From Photobacterium profundum SS9 (GTDB taxonomy: Bacteria > Pseudomonadota > Gammaproteobacteria > Enterobacterales > Vibrionaceae), in NCBI RefSeq assembly GCF_000196255.1, contig NC_006370.1, positions 3,113,411-3,177,410 on the forward strand: a stretch of 64,000 bases of DNA, written 5' to 3'. This document shows positions 9,064 to 17,897 of the stretch, in pieces (position 1 is the stretch's first letter; each line of letters begins with the position of its first letter). Made by a program: the position numbers and the translations under genes. A model generated the notes under the pieces. That model saw only the letters and a list, made by a program, of their open reading frames with translations. It searched no databases and had not been told where the DNA came from.

Positions 9064-11261
9064 TGCATACTGTCTTAAAAACCTCTCTCTCTGCCATTAC
9101 ATTGGCCATGTTGCCGATATTACATGTACAAGCCGATGATTACAGTTACCCGGTATTAACCCCTTCACAATCTGATTTTGGTGGAGTCGGCTTAATGCAA
9201 ATGCCAACAGGCCGTTCTGCACCAGAAGGTGAATTCAGCGTTGGGGCAACCTACAATGATGAATACCATCATTACAGTGCATCCCTTCAATTATTGCCGT
9301 GGCTTGAATCCACCATTCGCTACACCTTGGTACAAGATTTACTCTATAGTGGCGACCCTACTTTCAGTGGCGATACCAAATACACCGATAAAGGCATCGA
9401 CTTTAAAATTCGCCTGTTAGAAGAAAGCTACTGGTTACCCGAAACTGCCATTGGAATGCGTGATTTTGGCGGTACCGGCCTGTTTGATGGCGAGTTCATT
9501 GCTGCCAGTAAACATGTCGGCCCGTTCGATTTCACCGTCGGTGTGGGCTGGGGCTATATGGGTAATAGCGGTAATCTGTCTGGTGATAAGTCAATCAGTA
9601 ATGACTGTGGAAGAGACACTAGTTACAAAGGCAAAGGCGGCAGCGTTGATTTTGAACGCTGGTTCACTGGCTGTAGCGCTGTATTCGGCGGGGTCGAATA
9701 TCAAAGCCCCTGGGCGCCTTTGCGCTTAAAAGTGGAATATGACGGTAATGATTATATCAGTGACTTCCCGGTCACCCGCGGTGGGGCTGATATGACCCAA
9801 GACAGCAAATTCAACTATGGTGTGCTGTACAGTTTCGGTAACTGGGGCGATGCACGCTTAAGTTACGAGCGCGGCAATACCTGGACCTTGGGCTTTACGC
9901 TTAACACCAACTTTAACGATCTAAAAGCCATCTGGCAGGATGAACCGCTACCGGCTTATTTACGCCGTGACACAAGCGCTGACGGTTATACCGAAGAAGA
10001 AAGTTTGAGCGATGCCGATTGGCAGCAGCTTGCGCAAGATTTGCATCAGATTGCTGGTTATAAAGATCCAACGATTTACACCACGAACGATACGGTCACT
10101 GTCGTTGCATCACAAACCAAATACCGTGACCGCAATGAAGCGCATGAGCGTGCTGCGACGGTGATTGCCAATCAAGCACCCGAGGCCAAAGAATACCGCT
10201 TGATTGAGACCTCCAATCATCAGGCGATTACTGAAACCCGTATCGACAGCGAGCAGTATGCCAAAGTCGCCCAATACGAGTATTTTGGTGCCAAGGTGGA
10301 AGACAGCGCCACTGTGGATATTCCTGAAGCCCCACAGGGCACGTTGGTTGCTAAATCAGACAAAAACTGGGATTTCAGTCTTTCACCGACCTTGCAGCAG
10401 TCGATTGGTGGTTCTGAAGACTTCTACATGTTCAACATTGGGATCAATGCTGGCGCCAATTACTGGTTCGGCGATCATGTTGAAGTGGGTGGTTCACTGT
10501 ATTTCAACCTGTATGATAACTACGACCAGTTCTTGTACGAAGTGCCGCCCGATGGTACTGACCTAAAACGTGTTCGTACCTTGGTGCGCCAGTACATCAA
10601 CGACAATCCGGTGCGGATGGATAACCTCCAGCTGACCTGGATGGATCGCATGGGAGACAACTGGTACGGTCAAGCTTACGGTGGCTACCTGGAAATGATG
10701 TTTGGTGGTGTCGGTAGTGAAGTACTGTACCGTCCACAAGGCAGCAACTGGGCCATCGGATTGGATGCCAACTACGTGATCCAGCGTGACCCCGATTCAC
10801 AGTTTGGTTTCTTCACCGAAGAAGTGCAATTTGATCCACTAACCGGTCGAGACTACCGTGTGCAGACTGGTGCGATGACTGGTCATTTAACTGCATACTA
10901 CCAGCCGCAGTGGGAATGGTTACCGAATACCTTGTTCAAAGTCAGTGCGGGTCAGTACCTGACCGAAGATAGAGGGGTCACCATTGATTTCTCGAAGCAG
11001 TTTGACAGCGGTGTGATCGCCGGTGCGTTTGTCGCGCTGACCGATTTAACCGCCGAAGAATACGGCGAAGGCAGCTACAACAAAGGCTTCTACATCTCGA
11101 TCCCGTTTGATGTGATGACCGTGAAACCGAGTACCAACCGTGCGACGATTTCGTGGTTACCGTTGAGCCGTGATGGTGGTCAGATGCTGAACCGTAAGTA
11201 CACCCTCTATGGTGTGACGGATGCCCGTAGTCCTTGGTATGAACGTAAAGCCATGAACTAA
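9063..11261 (+). CDS. yjbH: GfcD/YjbH-type outer-membrane protein
   Basis: The 732-residue protein has a signal peptide ending about residue 24 (VQADDYSYP). A YjbH-type domain follows, with YPVLTPSQSDFGGVGLMQMPTGR at the N-terminus, many short amphipathic beta-strands, and the conserved C-terminal region ending SPWYERKAM. It is predicted to be a beta-barrel that helps export polysaccharide. In E. coli group 4 capsule loci GfcD sits with Wza-like (GfcE) and Wzc-like (Etk) proteins; here the equivalent wza and wzc genes are divergent neighbours. A strong terminator follows at 11312-11352. Codon use is more GC-rich than in the glycan operons on either side. Confidence 0.92.
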   Translation: MHTVLKTSLSAITLAMLPILHVQADDYSYPVLTPSQSDFGGVGLMQMPTGRSAPEGEFSVGATYNDEYHHYSASLQLLPWLESTIRYTLVQDLLYSGDPTFSGDTKYTDKGIDFKIRLLEESYWLPETAIGMRDFGGTGLFDGEFIAASKHVGPFDFTVGVGWGYMGNSGNLSGDKSISNDCGRDTSYKGKGGSVDFERWFTGCSAVFGGVEYQSPWAPLRLKVEYDGNDYISDFPVTRGGADMTQDSKFNYGVLYSFGNWGDARLSYERGNTWTLGFTLNTNFNDLKAIWQDEPLPAYLRRDTSADGYTEEESLSDADWQQLAQDLHQIAGYKDPTIYTTNDTVTVVASQTKYRDRNEAHERAATVIANQAPEAKEYRLIETSNHQAITETRIDSEQYAKVAQYEYFGAKVEDSATVDIPEAPQGTLVAKSDKNWDFSLSPTLQQSIGGSEDFYMFNIGINAGANYWFGDHVEVGGSLYFNLYDNYDQFLYEVPPDGTDLKRVRTLVRQYINDNPVRMDNLQLTWMDRMGDNWYGQAYGGYLEMMFGGVGSEVLYRPQGSNWAIGLDANYVIQRDPDSQFGFFTEEVQFDPLTGRDYRVQTGAMTGHLTAYYQPQWEWLPNTLFKVSAGQYLTEDRGVTIDFSKQFDSGVIAGAFVALTDLTAEEYGEGSYNKGFYISIPFDVMTVKPSTNRATISWLPLSRDGGQMLNRKYTLYGVTDARSPWYERKAMN

Positions 11262-11311
11262 GCGTATTCGCTGAAGCTCTACACTGAGCACAAGCGTTAA
11301 CGCTTAAACGC

Positions 11312-11352
11312 AAAACGGCTCGACGATTATGTTAATCGTCGAGCCGTTTTTT
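11312..11352 (+). terminator. rho-independent terminator of the gfc/yjb cassette
   Basis: AAAACGGCTCGACGATTA pairs perfectly with TAATCGTCGAGCCGTTTT around a short loop, and a T-tract continues after it. It ends the rightward cassette 50 bases after the YjbH-like stop. The next ~280 bases to 11635 hold no recognisable feature. Confidence 0.95.
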
Positions 11353-11635
11353 ATGTTCTCGTACACACACCATTTCTCGTTCAGACGGCATACCCTGTCA
11401 TAATGGATAACGTCGACATGTCAAAAAACTGTCAGGTTTATCTATCCCTCCTTCCGTTGAAGTCAAGATAATGGCAAACATATCTCACCCGTTATATCAA
11501 CAATAAAAAACAGGAAGTAAATAGACATTCATTCCGAAATTAAAACAAGAAAGCTTGTTACATGTCTACATTAAGATAATATTGACTGATTACATAATTA
11601 AGTTGATGACAATTCAACATAGAAGAGGTTGTGGT

Positions 11636-11851
11636 ATGTTTAGGGCTTATGCTCACTTTTCCGTGAACCACCCATTGGTTCATAAATTCAATTTACTCGC
11701 CGTACTCAGCATTTTTTTTGTAAGCTGCTACGAATTATTAGTGAATGAATCAATTATTTTTTCTCTCGGTTTTGTATTAGTAGCATTTCCCATGCTTGTT
11801 TTTGCAAAAGCATCGGATTACAAAAATAAATATTTGAGTGCGAAAAATTAA
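11636..11851 (+). CDS. small two-helix membrane protein, function unknown
   Basis: The ATG at 11636 is preceded by AGAAGAGG at good spacing and gives 71 residues; a longer in-frame start at 11555 lacks such a site. The protein begins MFRAYAHFSVNHPLVHKF and has two adjacent hydrophobic helices (LLAVLSIFFVSCYELLV and IFSLGFVLVAFPMLVFA), then a short charged tail ending KYLSAKN. It was not recognised. It is monocistronic and converges on yfcL, with a shared terminator between them. Confidence 0.6.
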   Translation: MFRAYAHFSVNHPLVHKFNLLAVLSIFFVSCYELLVNESIIFSLGFVLVAFPMLVFAKASDYKNKYLSAKN

Positions 11852-11889
11852 GTTCAGCTCTGAAGTAAGCTTTTTCTGTAGATAAAAAG

Positions 11890-11927
11890 AAACGCTGCAA
11901 TGATGAGGGTCATTACAGTGTTTTTTT
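11890..11927. terminator. bidirectional rho-independent terminator
   Basis: A stem built from AAACGCTGCAATGA and TCATTACAGTGTTT, with one internal mismatch and an AC/GT wobble, is followed by seven T on the plus strand; on the minus strand it is also followed by a T-rich tract. It lies between the rightward small membrane protein and leftward yfcL and can serve both. Confidence 0.82.
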
Positions 11928-11944
11928 ATTGATTTAGTTCCCGT

Positions 11945-12220
11945 TTACACAGAAGTACGAGACTGAAGTTGCTGCCACATATCTTTAACAATCAATTGGT
12001 CGGCTGGCGTTAATTCAGATTGTGCTTGCGCTATGCTGGTATCAACCGCTTCTTTCATTACATCAATCGATGCTATACCGTTAAGCTCACACTCTGCTGC
12101 CGATAATGAAATATGGCCCCGTAAGTAACCGCCAGCAAAGAGCTCATCATCAGAGGCTGTTTCTACCATTTGGTCTATCAAGCAGGATAACTTTTCTTCA
12201 TATTGCTGGATCATGTTCAT
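11945..12220 (-). CDS. yfcL: YfcL family protein
   Basis: The 91-residue protein contains the YfcL family core ASDDELFAGGYLRGHISLSAAE near residue 23 and the C-terminal LTPADQLIVKDMWQQL. The family is widespread in gamma-proteobacteria and its function is not established. It follows epmC in the same direction, as yfcM-yfcL does in E. coli. An ATG two codons downstream of the annotated start also fits the GAAGAG ribosome binding site. Confidence 0.9.
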   Translation of the reverse strand: MNMIQQYEEKLSCLIDQMVETASDDELFAGGYLRGHISLSAAECELNGIASIDVMKEAVDTSIAQAQSELTPADQLIVKDMWQQLQSRTSV

Positions 12221-12288
12221 TACTCTTCAATCAATCGTTAGTAAGCGTGAATGCTCTCGGACTTTAGGATCTAAGTAGGGTTTGGGCG

Positions 12289-12823
12289 CTAAGATGGCAC
12301 TGGAAAATGCACTGCCGTTAGAGAGTCGATTTTATAATACGCCCGCAAACGATCAGATAAAATCTGAGTTCGCTCTGGCATACCCTGCACTAAATAGCGT
12401 AATACCTGTTCTCTCACTTTCAATGTGAAGACTACCCTATCTGGCTCTCTGTCTCCACTCAAGTTATCACAGCTTACTTGGAATCGAAAACCGCAACTTG
12501 CAGACAAGATCCACTCAACAGCTTGTGGTTTGATTTCTACTTTCTCAAATTCAGCCTGCACCGCATCGGTTCGACCCGTCAGGTTCATACCAGTAGCCGT
12601 AATCTTCTAACAAGCGACGTTGCAGACCCGCAATACACCAATGCGCAATTTCATGCATGGCAGAGGCAAAAAAGCCGCGAGCAAAAATAATACGGTGATG
12701 AGCGTTATCAACATCTGCAGGTAAATAGATCGGTTCATCACCGCCTAATACTAGCTCAGTGTTAAAGCGCTCTAAAAAGGTATCATTAAAAATAGCAATT
12801 AAATCATCGTTGTTATGTGGCAT
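12289..12823 (-). pseudogene. epmC: epmC (elongation factor P hydroxylase) interrupted by a frameshift
   Basis: Two overlapping frames together rebuild a full EpmC/YfcM protein. The first (12823 to 12551) runs from MPHNNDDLIAIFN through EPIYLPAD, HEIAHWCIAG and YWYEPDG. The second (to 12289) continues with GRTDAVQAEFEKVEIKPQAVEW, SCDNLSGDREPDRVVF and the normal C-terminus TAVHFPVPS. The break lies at GGG (plus-strand CCC, 12575-12577): removing one G restores the frame through PDGRTDA. EpmC hydroxylates the lysylated lysine of EF-P. Both halves, including the HEIAHW metal-binding motif, are otherwise intact, so the lesion is recent, or a sequencing error, or suppressed by slippage. Confidence 0.88.
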
Positions 12824-12976
12824 AAAAGGGCTATATCAAACTTGAGAAAAAGATTCTACCTCAGACGGTACGATAGACTGACTATAAGCAATAATAAATG
12901 GTGTCATCATTGCCTAAACACAGAGAATACCTGGCAGGGTTCGACGATTAATAAGGTCAGAACGCCCTATTGATGA

Positions 12977-13540
12977 TTAGTGTTTAATTTTATCGCCAGA
13001 CCCTTTACCTGTTGCCGTTTGTAGAATATACGTAAAGTACGCTGTCAGTGAAAAAGTACGGATCATCTCTTCATCGACTTTCGCTAGTTTTTCCGGAACA
13101 GACATATCAATGCCATTCACTTGCGCTAAGCCAGTAATACCCGGCAATACAGTCAATACACCGCGATGCTCTCGCGCTTTAATCAGTTCTTGCTGATTAA
13201 ACAGGCATGGCCGTGGGCCAACAAAGCTCATCTCCCCTTTTAGCACATTGATCAATTGCGGCAACTCATCCAACTTCGTTTTGCGAAGGAAATGCCCATA
13301 ACGAGTGACTGACGATGCATCAACCATGTGTGTAGCGACCGATTGCGTATTAATGGGCATGGTGCGTAATTTGATTAATGTAAACGGTTTTTTGTTGCGA
13401 CCAACACGTTGTTGCAAAAAGACCGGAGAGCCTGAATCAAAATATCCGATAATGCACACAACAAGTAAAATAGGCCATAAAATCAGCAGGCCGATAAATG
13501 CAAAGCTCAAATCTAAAACGCGAATAAACGGTGAATGCAT
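12977..13540 (-). CDS. PglC-type monotopic phosphoglycosyl transferase (glycan initiation)
   Basis: The 187-residue protein has one N-terminal hydrophobic re-entrant segment (about residues 8-32) and the short catalytic domain of bacterial sugar transferases (PF02397). Visible motifs are LIKLRTM, the catalytic [23 protein letters not shown] and [11 protein letters not shown]. These enzymes transfer a sugar-1-phosphate from a UDP-sugar to undecaprenyl phosphate, the first membrane step of repeat-unit synthesis. The small PglC-like form often uses diNAcBac, QuiNAc or a related 6-deoxy amino sugar. That fits the dehydratase and reductase genes on the other side of the 240-base divergent promoter region. 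Confidence 0.9.
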   Translation of the reverse strand: MHSPFIRVLDLSFAFIGLLILWPILLVVCIIGYFDSGSPVFLQQRVGRNKKPFTLIKLRTMPINTQSVATHMVDASSVTRYGHFLRKTKLDELPQLINVLKGEMSFVGPRPCLFNQQELIKAREHRGVLTVLPGITGLAQVNGIDMSVPEKLAKVDEEMIRTFSLTAYFTYILQTATGKGSGDKIKH

Positions 13541-13780
13541 AGTAGTCTCTATTCCAACTTTTTGACATGATAGTAAGCGCTTTGTCCATTGTATAGGTCT
13601 ACTATCAATTACGCATCGTTTTTAAACCACTCTATCTTATGTACATATATTAAGCAGCCTTTACTTACCAAAGTGGTGTATATCAAAAAAATAAATACTA
13701 ATTTTTATCATACGGTAAATAACTAGCCTGTAACTACGACAAACATTACAATGTAGACAAGTCTATTTAGGTGTATTTTC

Positions 13781-15685
13781 ATGCTTCAACCAATTATTTC
13801 TCTATTCAGCGCTAAACGTACCACTAAACGTGCAGTCACTATTGCCTATGATATTCTTGCAATCACATTCGCCCTTTACGCAGCGATCGCATTGCGTATT
13901 GGTAAGCTGACAATCCCATTAAGCCAAGATGAAATAGCAAGTTTTCTTGTTACAATCATTGTCACTATTGCTATCTTCGCAAAGCTCGGACTCTATAGAG
14001 CCGTTTTGCGCTATATGATAGTTCCAGCGTTAGGTCATATCGTTCTCGCCGTTGTTGCATCAGCATTAGCACTCGCTATATCAGGCTTTTATTTTCATTC
14101 GTATATTCATCGAAGTGTTCCAGCTATTTATACCGGGCTCGCTGTCATCTTATTAGGCTCACCAAGAATATTGATCCGTATGTATTTCGACCGACACTAT
14201 CGAAGAGGAAAACCCAATGTACTTATCTATGGGGGCGGGGCAACCGGTAGAGAATTAGCCTACGCATTAAAACAAGGCTCTGAATACCACCCTGTTGCAT
14301 TCATTGATGACGATAAGCATAAAGTCGGCAACATTATTTATGGGTTACGTGTTTATGACAGTACAAAGTTCGAGCAACTTAACGGGTTGTATCAGCCCGT
14401 GAAACTCTTGCTTGCAATTAATAATATCAGTAAAGGGGAGCGCTTACGTTTAGTTGATAAGCTCTCTCATTGGCCAATCGGTATAAAGTCAGTCCCATCA
14501 GTAGAAGATGTTGCATTGGGCCGCGCTAACTTGACTGAAATTAAAGATCTTGATATTGCAGATTTACTAGGTCGAGATACCGTTATCCCTCAAGAAAACT
14601 TGATGAGAAACGCCATTGAAAATAAATCTGTGATGATAACGGGTGCAGGTGGATCTATCGGATCCGAACTATGTCGACAGATCATTAGTAGAAACCCTAC
14701 CACAATCGTATTATTCGAATTAAATGAATATAATCTATACAATATCGAAAAAGAGCTGCTCCAAATAGTTCGATTTAAAAACCTAAAAATACGTATTATT
14801 GCTGCCCTCGGTTCTGTTCAAAATAAGAATCGCGTCGAAAGTATAATGACTAGCTACAAAGTAAGTACTATCTATCACGCTGCTGCATATAAACATGTTC
14901 CAATTGTTGAGCATAATATGATCGAAGGCATACGTAATAATGTATTTGGTACACTATTTACTGCGCAAGCAGCCATAAAAGCAGGTGTAGAAAACTTTGT
15001 ATTAATTTCAACTGATAAAGCAGTACGCCCGACTAACATTATGGGTGCAAGTAAGCGAATGGCTGAATTAGTTTTACAGTCTCTCGCTGAAGATCAGACG
15101 AAAACAAACTTCACCATGGTAAGGTTTGGTAATGTACTGGGATCGTCAGGTTCTGTTGTACCACTCTTCAGAGAACAGATAAAACAAGGTGGACCTGTCA
15201 CGGTCACTCACCCCGATATTATCCGTTATTTCATGCTTATTCCTGAAGCCGCGCAGCTCGTGATACAAGCAGGTAGTATTGGCAATAACGGTCAAGTCTT
15301 TGTTCTCGATATGGGAGAGCCAGTAAAAATACTCGATCTAGCAAAGCGAATGGTGCATTTAATGGGAATGAGTGAAAAGTGCTCTGAAAATACAGAAGGT
15401 GATATCGAAATTAAATTTACTGGCTTAAGACCTGGTGAAAAATTATATGAGGAATTATTAATCGGCGAAAATGTCACTGGTACCGAGCATCCTAAAATAA
15501 TGACAGCTATTGAGGACAAACTCTCTTGGGCTGAAATGGAAATTGTTTTACAAAATTTAGACCATTGCTGTCATACCTTCGATATAGAATCTCTCAGAAA
15601 TATTTTATTAACAACGCCTACTGGTTATATCCCACAATGCGAGATTAAAGATTTACTTTATAACCCAGCGCTAAATGCTCAGTAA
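13781..15685 (+). CDS. WbpM-family membrane-bound UDP-GlcNAc 4,6-dehydratase
   Basis: The 634-residue protein has four N-terminal membrane helices (within residues 20-125) and a first nucleotide-binding region (IYGGGATGREL, about residue 147). The C-terminal dehydratase domain has the NAD motif TGAGGSIGSEL near residue 288. The usual SYK triad is replaced by the S-M-K arrangement (LISTDKAVRPTNIMGASKR) of the large WbpM/FlmA-type enzymes. These convert UDP-GlcNAc to UDP-2-acetamido-2,6-dideoxy-4-hexulose, the precursor of QuiNAc, FucNAc and diNAcBac. It converges on a reductase gene at 15717-16661, and together they could supply the initiating sugar. Confidence 0.92.
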   Translation: MLQPIISLFSAKRTTKRAVTIAYDILAITFALYAAIALRIGKLTIPLSQDEIASFLVTIIVTIAIFAKLGLYRAVLRYMIVPALGHIVLAVVASALALAISGFYFHSYIHRSVPAIYTGLAVILLGSPRILIRMYFDRHYRRGKPNVLIYGGGATGRELAYALKQGSEYHPVAFIDDDKHKVGNIIYGLRVYDSTKFEQLNGLYQPVKLLLAINNISKGERLRLVDKLSHWPIGIKSVPSVEDVALGRANLTEIKDLDIADLLGRDTVIPQENLMRNAIENKSVMITGAGGSIGSELCRQIISRNPTTIVLFELNEYNLYNIEKELLQIVRFKNLKIRIIAALGSVQNKNRVESIMTSYKVSTIYHAAAYKHVPIVEHNMIEGIRNNVFGTLFTAQAAIKAGVENFVLISTDKAVRPTNIMGASKRMAELVLQSLAEDQTKTNFTMVRFGNVLGSSGSVVPLFREQIKQGGPVTVTHPDIIRYFMLIPEAAQLVIQAGSIGNNGQVFVLDMGEPVKILDLAKRMVHLMGMSEKCSENTEGDIEIKFTGLRPGEKLYEELLIGENVTGTEHPKIMTAIEDKLSWAEMEIVLQNLDHCCHTFDIESLRNILLTTPTGYIPQCEIKDLLYNPALNAQ

Positions 15686-15716
15686 AGTCAAAGCTCTTAG
15701 TGCAACCACATGAATA

Positions 15717-16661
15717 TTAATTCAACGGTAGCCCACTTTTCATTGAAAATTGGGGCTGCCATCCAAGTAATTTTTTTGCTTTAGCATTATCGATAACTAG
15801 ATTATTAAATAATTGATTTGCGATTGCTTTTTTACCCGTAACATTTGCAACTTTTGTCATAATCCAAACAGGTATAGGTAAGTTACATACCTTTTTGTTA
15901 CAACTTGTAGCTAAAATCTCCGTCAACTCTTTCGTTGAAACAACCTCATCATCAGCAATAAGAAAACATTCATTGGCAGCTAACGGGTGAAAAGAACAAA
16001 CGTCCAAGAAATCAACGAGATTTGTAATAGAAATGAAACTTTTTTGATTATTTACCAAACCAAAAGGTAAGATTGGACAATATTTTACTAACTTAAGCAG
16101 TTTATTAAGATTGCCTGGCGCTGTAGGGCCATAGACTAAAGGAGGTCTCACGATAACAAGTTCGACATCTAATTTACTTGCTTCCTCTATTAAACATTGC
16201 TCAGCCTCAAACTTAGAAATAGCATAAGCTTCTATTGGATTCGGGACGGAATGTTCTGAAAAAGGAGAGCCTGGTAACGTGGTATTGCCATTAACACCTA
16301 TTGAACTAACAAAAACGAATCTCGATACATTTTGTTTAGCTGCTTGACGTAATAAATTAACACTGGCATCCCGGTTAACCTTACGAAACTCATCAATGGG
16401 AGACTCAGCGGTGTCCCTCGAGACATGTGCGCGACCCGCTAAATGTATTACTACATCAATATCTGAAAGTGCCTGAGACCAATCAGTATGAACCGAAAGT
16501 TCTCCAACGATAACCCTATCAAACACTTTATCATCAGAAATACGCTCAAATGTTGCGTTTTGATTACGCAGAGATACCCTAACCTGGCATTTACCAACTA
16601 AATGAGAAACAACATTCTGCCCTATAAAGCCATTGCCACCAGTTACTAATATACTTTTCAA
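15717..16661 (-). CDS. NAD-dependent epimerase/reductase, probable 4-hexulose reductase (WbpV/WreQ-like)
   Basis: This SDR-type protein of about 314 residues begins KSILVTGGNGFIGQNV (nucleotide-binding GxxGxxG). It has the catalytic set VSSIGVNG and the YxxxK motif in EAYAISKFEAEQ, with a C-terminal LLGWQPQFS. The extended family includes UDP-2-acetamido-2,6-dideoxy-hexulose 4-reductases that make UDP-QuiNAc or UDP-FucNAc, and UDP-GlcNAc 4-epimerases. Next to a WbpM-type dehydratase and a PglC-type transferase the reductase role is more likely. A TTG at 16661 with GAGAG upstream is the most plausible start; a GTG at 16682 would add seven residues. The gene diverges from the broken transferase gene at 16726. 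Confidence 0.8.
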   Translation of the reverse strand: MKSILVTGGNGFIGQNVVSHLVGKCQVRVSLRNQNATFERISDDKVFDRVIVGELSVHTDWSQALSDIDVVIHLAGRAHVSRDTAESPIDEFRKVNRDASVNLLRQAAKQNVSRFVFVSSIGVNGNTTLPGSPFSEHSVPNPIEAYAISKFEAEQCLIEEASKLDVELVIVRPPLVYGPTAPGNLNKLLKLVKYCPILPFGLVNNQKSFISITNLVDFLDVCSFHPLAANECFLIADDEVVSTKELTEILATSCNKKVCNLPIPVWIMTKVANVTGKKAIANQLFNNLVIDNAKAKKLLGWQPQFSMKSGLPLN

Positions 16662-16725
16662 TCCTAATACTCTCAAAAACACTTATTTATGATATATTAT
16701 TCTATCAATAATTTGGGTGGTTATC

Positions 16726-17897
16726 ATGTGGTCAATTAGTAATAAAAACAAATTTCTGATTCAGCGGTTTATTGATGCTGCCTCTGGCTTCTTTCTATCA
16801 CTCTTTTTTATTTTTAGTAAAAGAGAGAAAGTAATCATTTTTAATTCTACCGTTAATAGAGACTTCACCTTTAATTCAAAATATCTATTTATAAACCATA
16901 AAGATAATCTTGAAGCGCAAGACTATGAAGTAAAATTTGTTATTAATGATATAGCCAAACGAGAAGCGTTAACCGCAAAATACGGTGAATATTTCATATC
17001 CAGTAAAGGACTTGGCAATAAGTGCTATATCTTAAATGCTGCAGGCTGGATCATGAGTACCATGGATCCTCCTGTTGGCGGAATTTTTCTCAATCACAAC
17101 CGCTTTGTATTTCAACTCGGACACGGTACACCTATTAAAAACATCGGTTTAATGGATGGTTCTGCGAGTCGGTTAAAACGTGCTTATTATAAGTTAATGA
17201 CCTCAAATGTAACTTATTACCTGAGCCCTTCTGATTTTTTTGCTGAATACATTGGTAAGGCATTTGGCGTAACACAAAAGCAAGTCATGGTGATGGCTCA
17301 GCCTCGTTTAGAGTCAATGAATTACAGTCAATCTGATTTTATCAACCAGTACCGCACAAATAGCAAAACAAAATTAGTGCTTTACACCCCGACTTGGCGC
17401 CCATATGAAGATGTTAAACTATTCCCATTTGCTGATTACTCAGCACAAAACATTGAGCAACAACTTATTGAAAGTAATATGGTGATATTCATTCGTCTTC
17501 ATCCTAAATTTGAAGGTGATATATCCCCTTACCTCAATAGCCAAGTCATTAATCTAAACAGCCAAGCTATTGAAGATATCACCGAACATCTTGACCAATT
17601 TGATATATTCTGCTAACCGATTATTCCAGTATTTATTGTGATTTTGCGATGCTCGATAAACCAGTAGGCTTTATTCCTTATGATAAGGAAGCTTATCAGA
17701 AAGCTGTCGGATTTTCGTTTGATTATCAAGAGGTTACATGGGGAGATAAGATTGTCAGTGTAGCGAAGTTACGCAATATAGACAGGAGATATTGTTCAGG
17801 GGAGAAACTGAATATCCTGAACATTACACCGAATGCTCAGGATATTGATCACCTATTGAATGATAAACTAGAAAAGGTAGTGATGGCGGATCGTTAG
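16726..17897 (+). pseudogene. CDP-glycerol glycerophosphotransferase family gene, frameshifted at the LTDYSS motif
   Basis: The first frame (ATG 16726, preceded by GGTGG; stop 17616) shows the family motifs HGTPIKNIG, QPRLES and YTPTWRPYE. It then breaks after LDQFDI. Reading 17611 onward in another frame gives LLTDYSSIYCDFAMLDKPVGF and continues to the stop at 17897. The shift is at GATATATTCTG (17602-17612): dropping one AT, or adding one base, restores DILLTDYSS, the donor-binding motif. As read, the product lacks its catalytic end. It is the only gene of this family on the plus strand here, and its 3' end overlaps the convergent membrane protein gene by 30 bases. Phase variation by AT-repeat slippage is possible but the tract is short. 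Confidence 0.85.
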
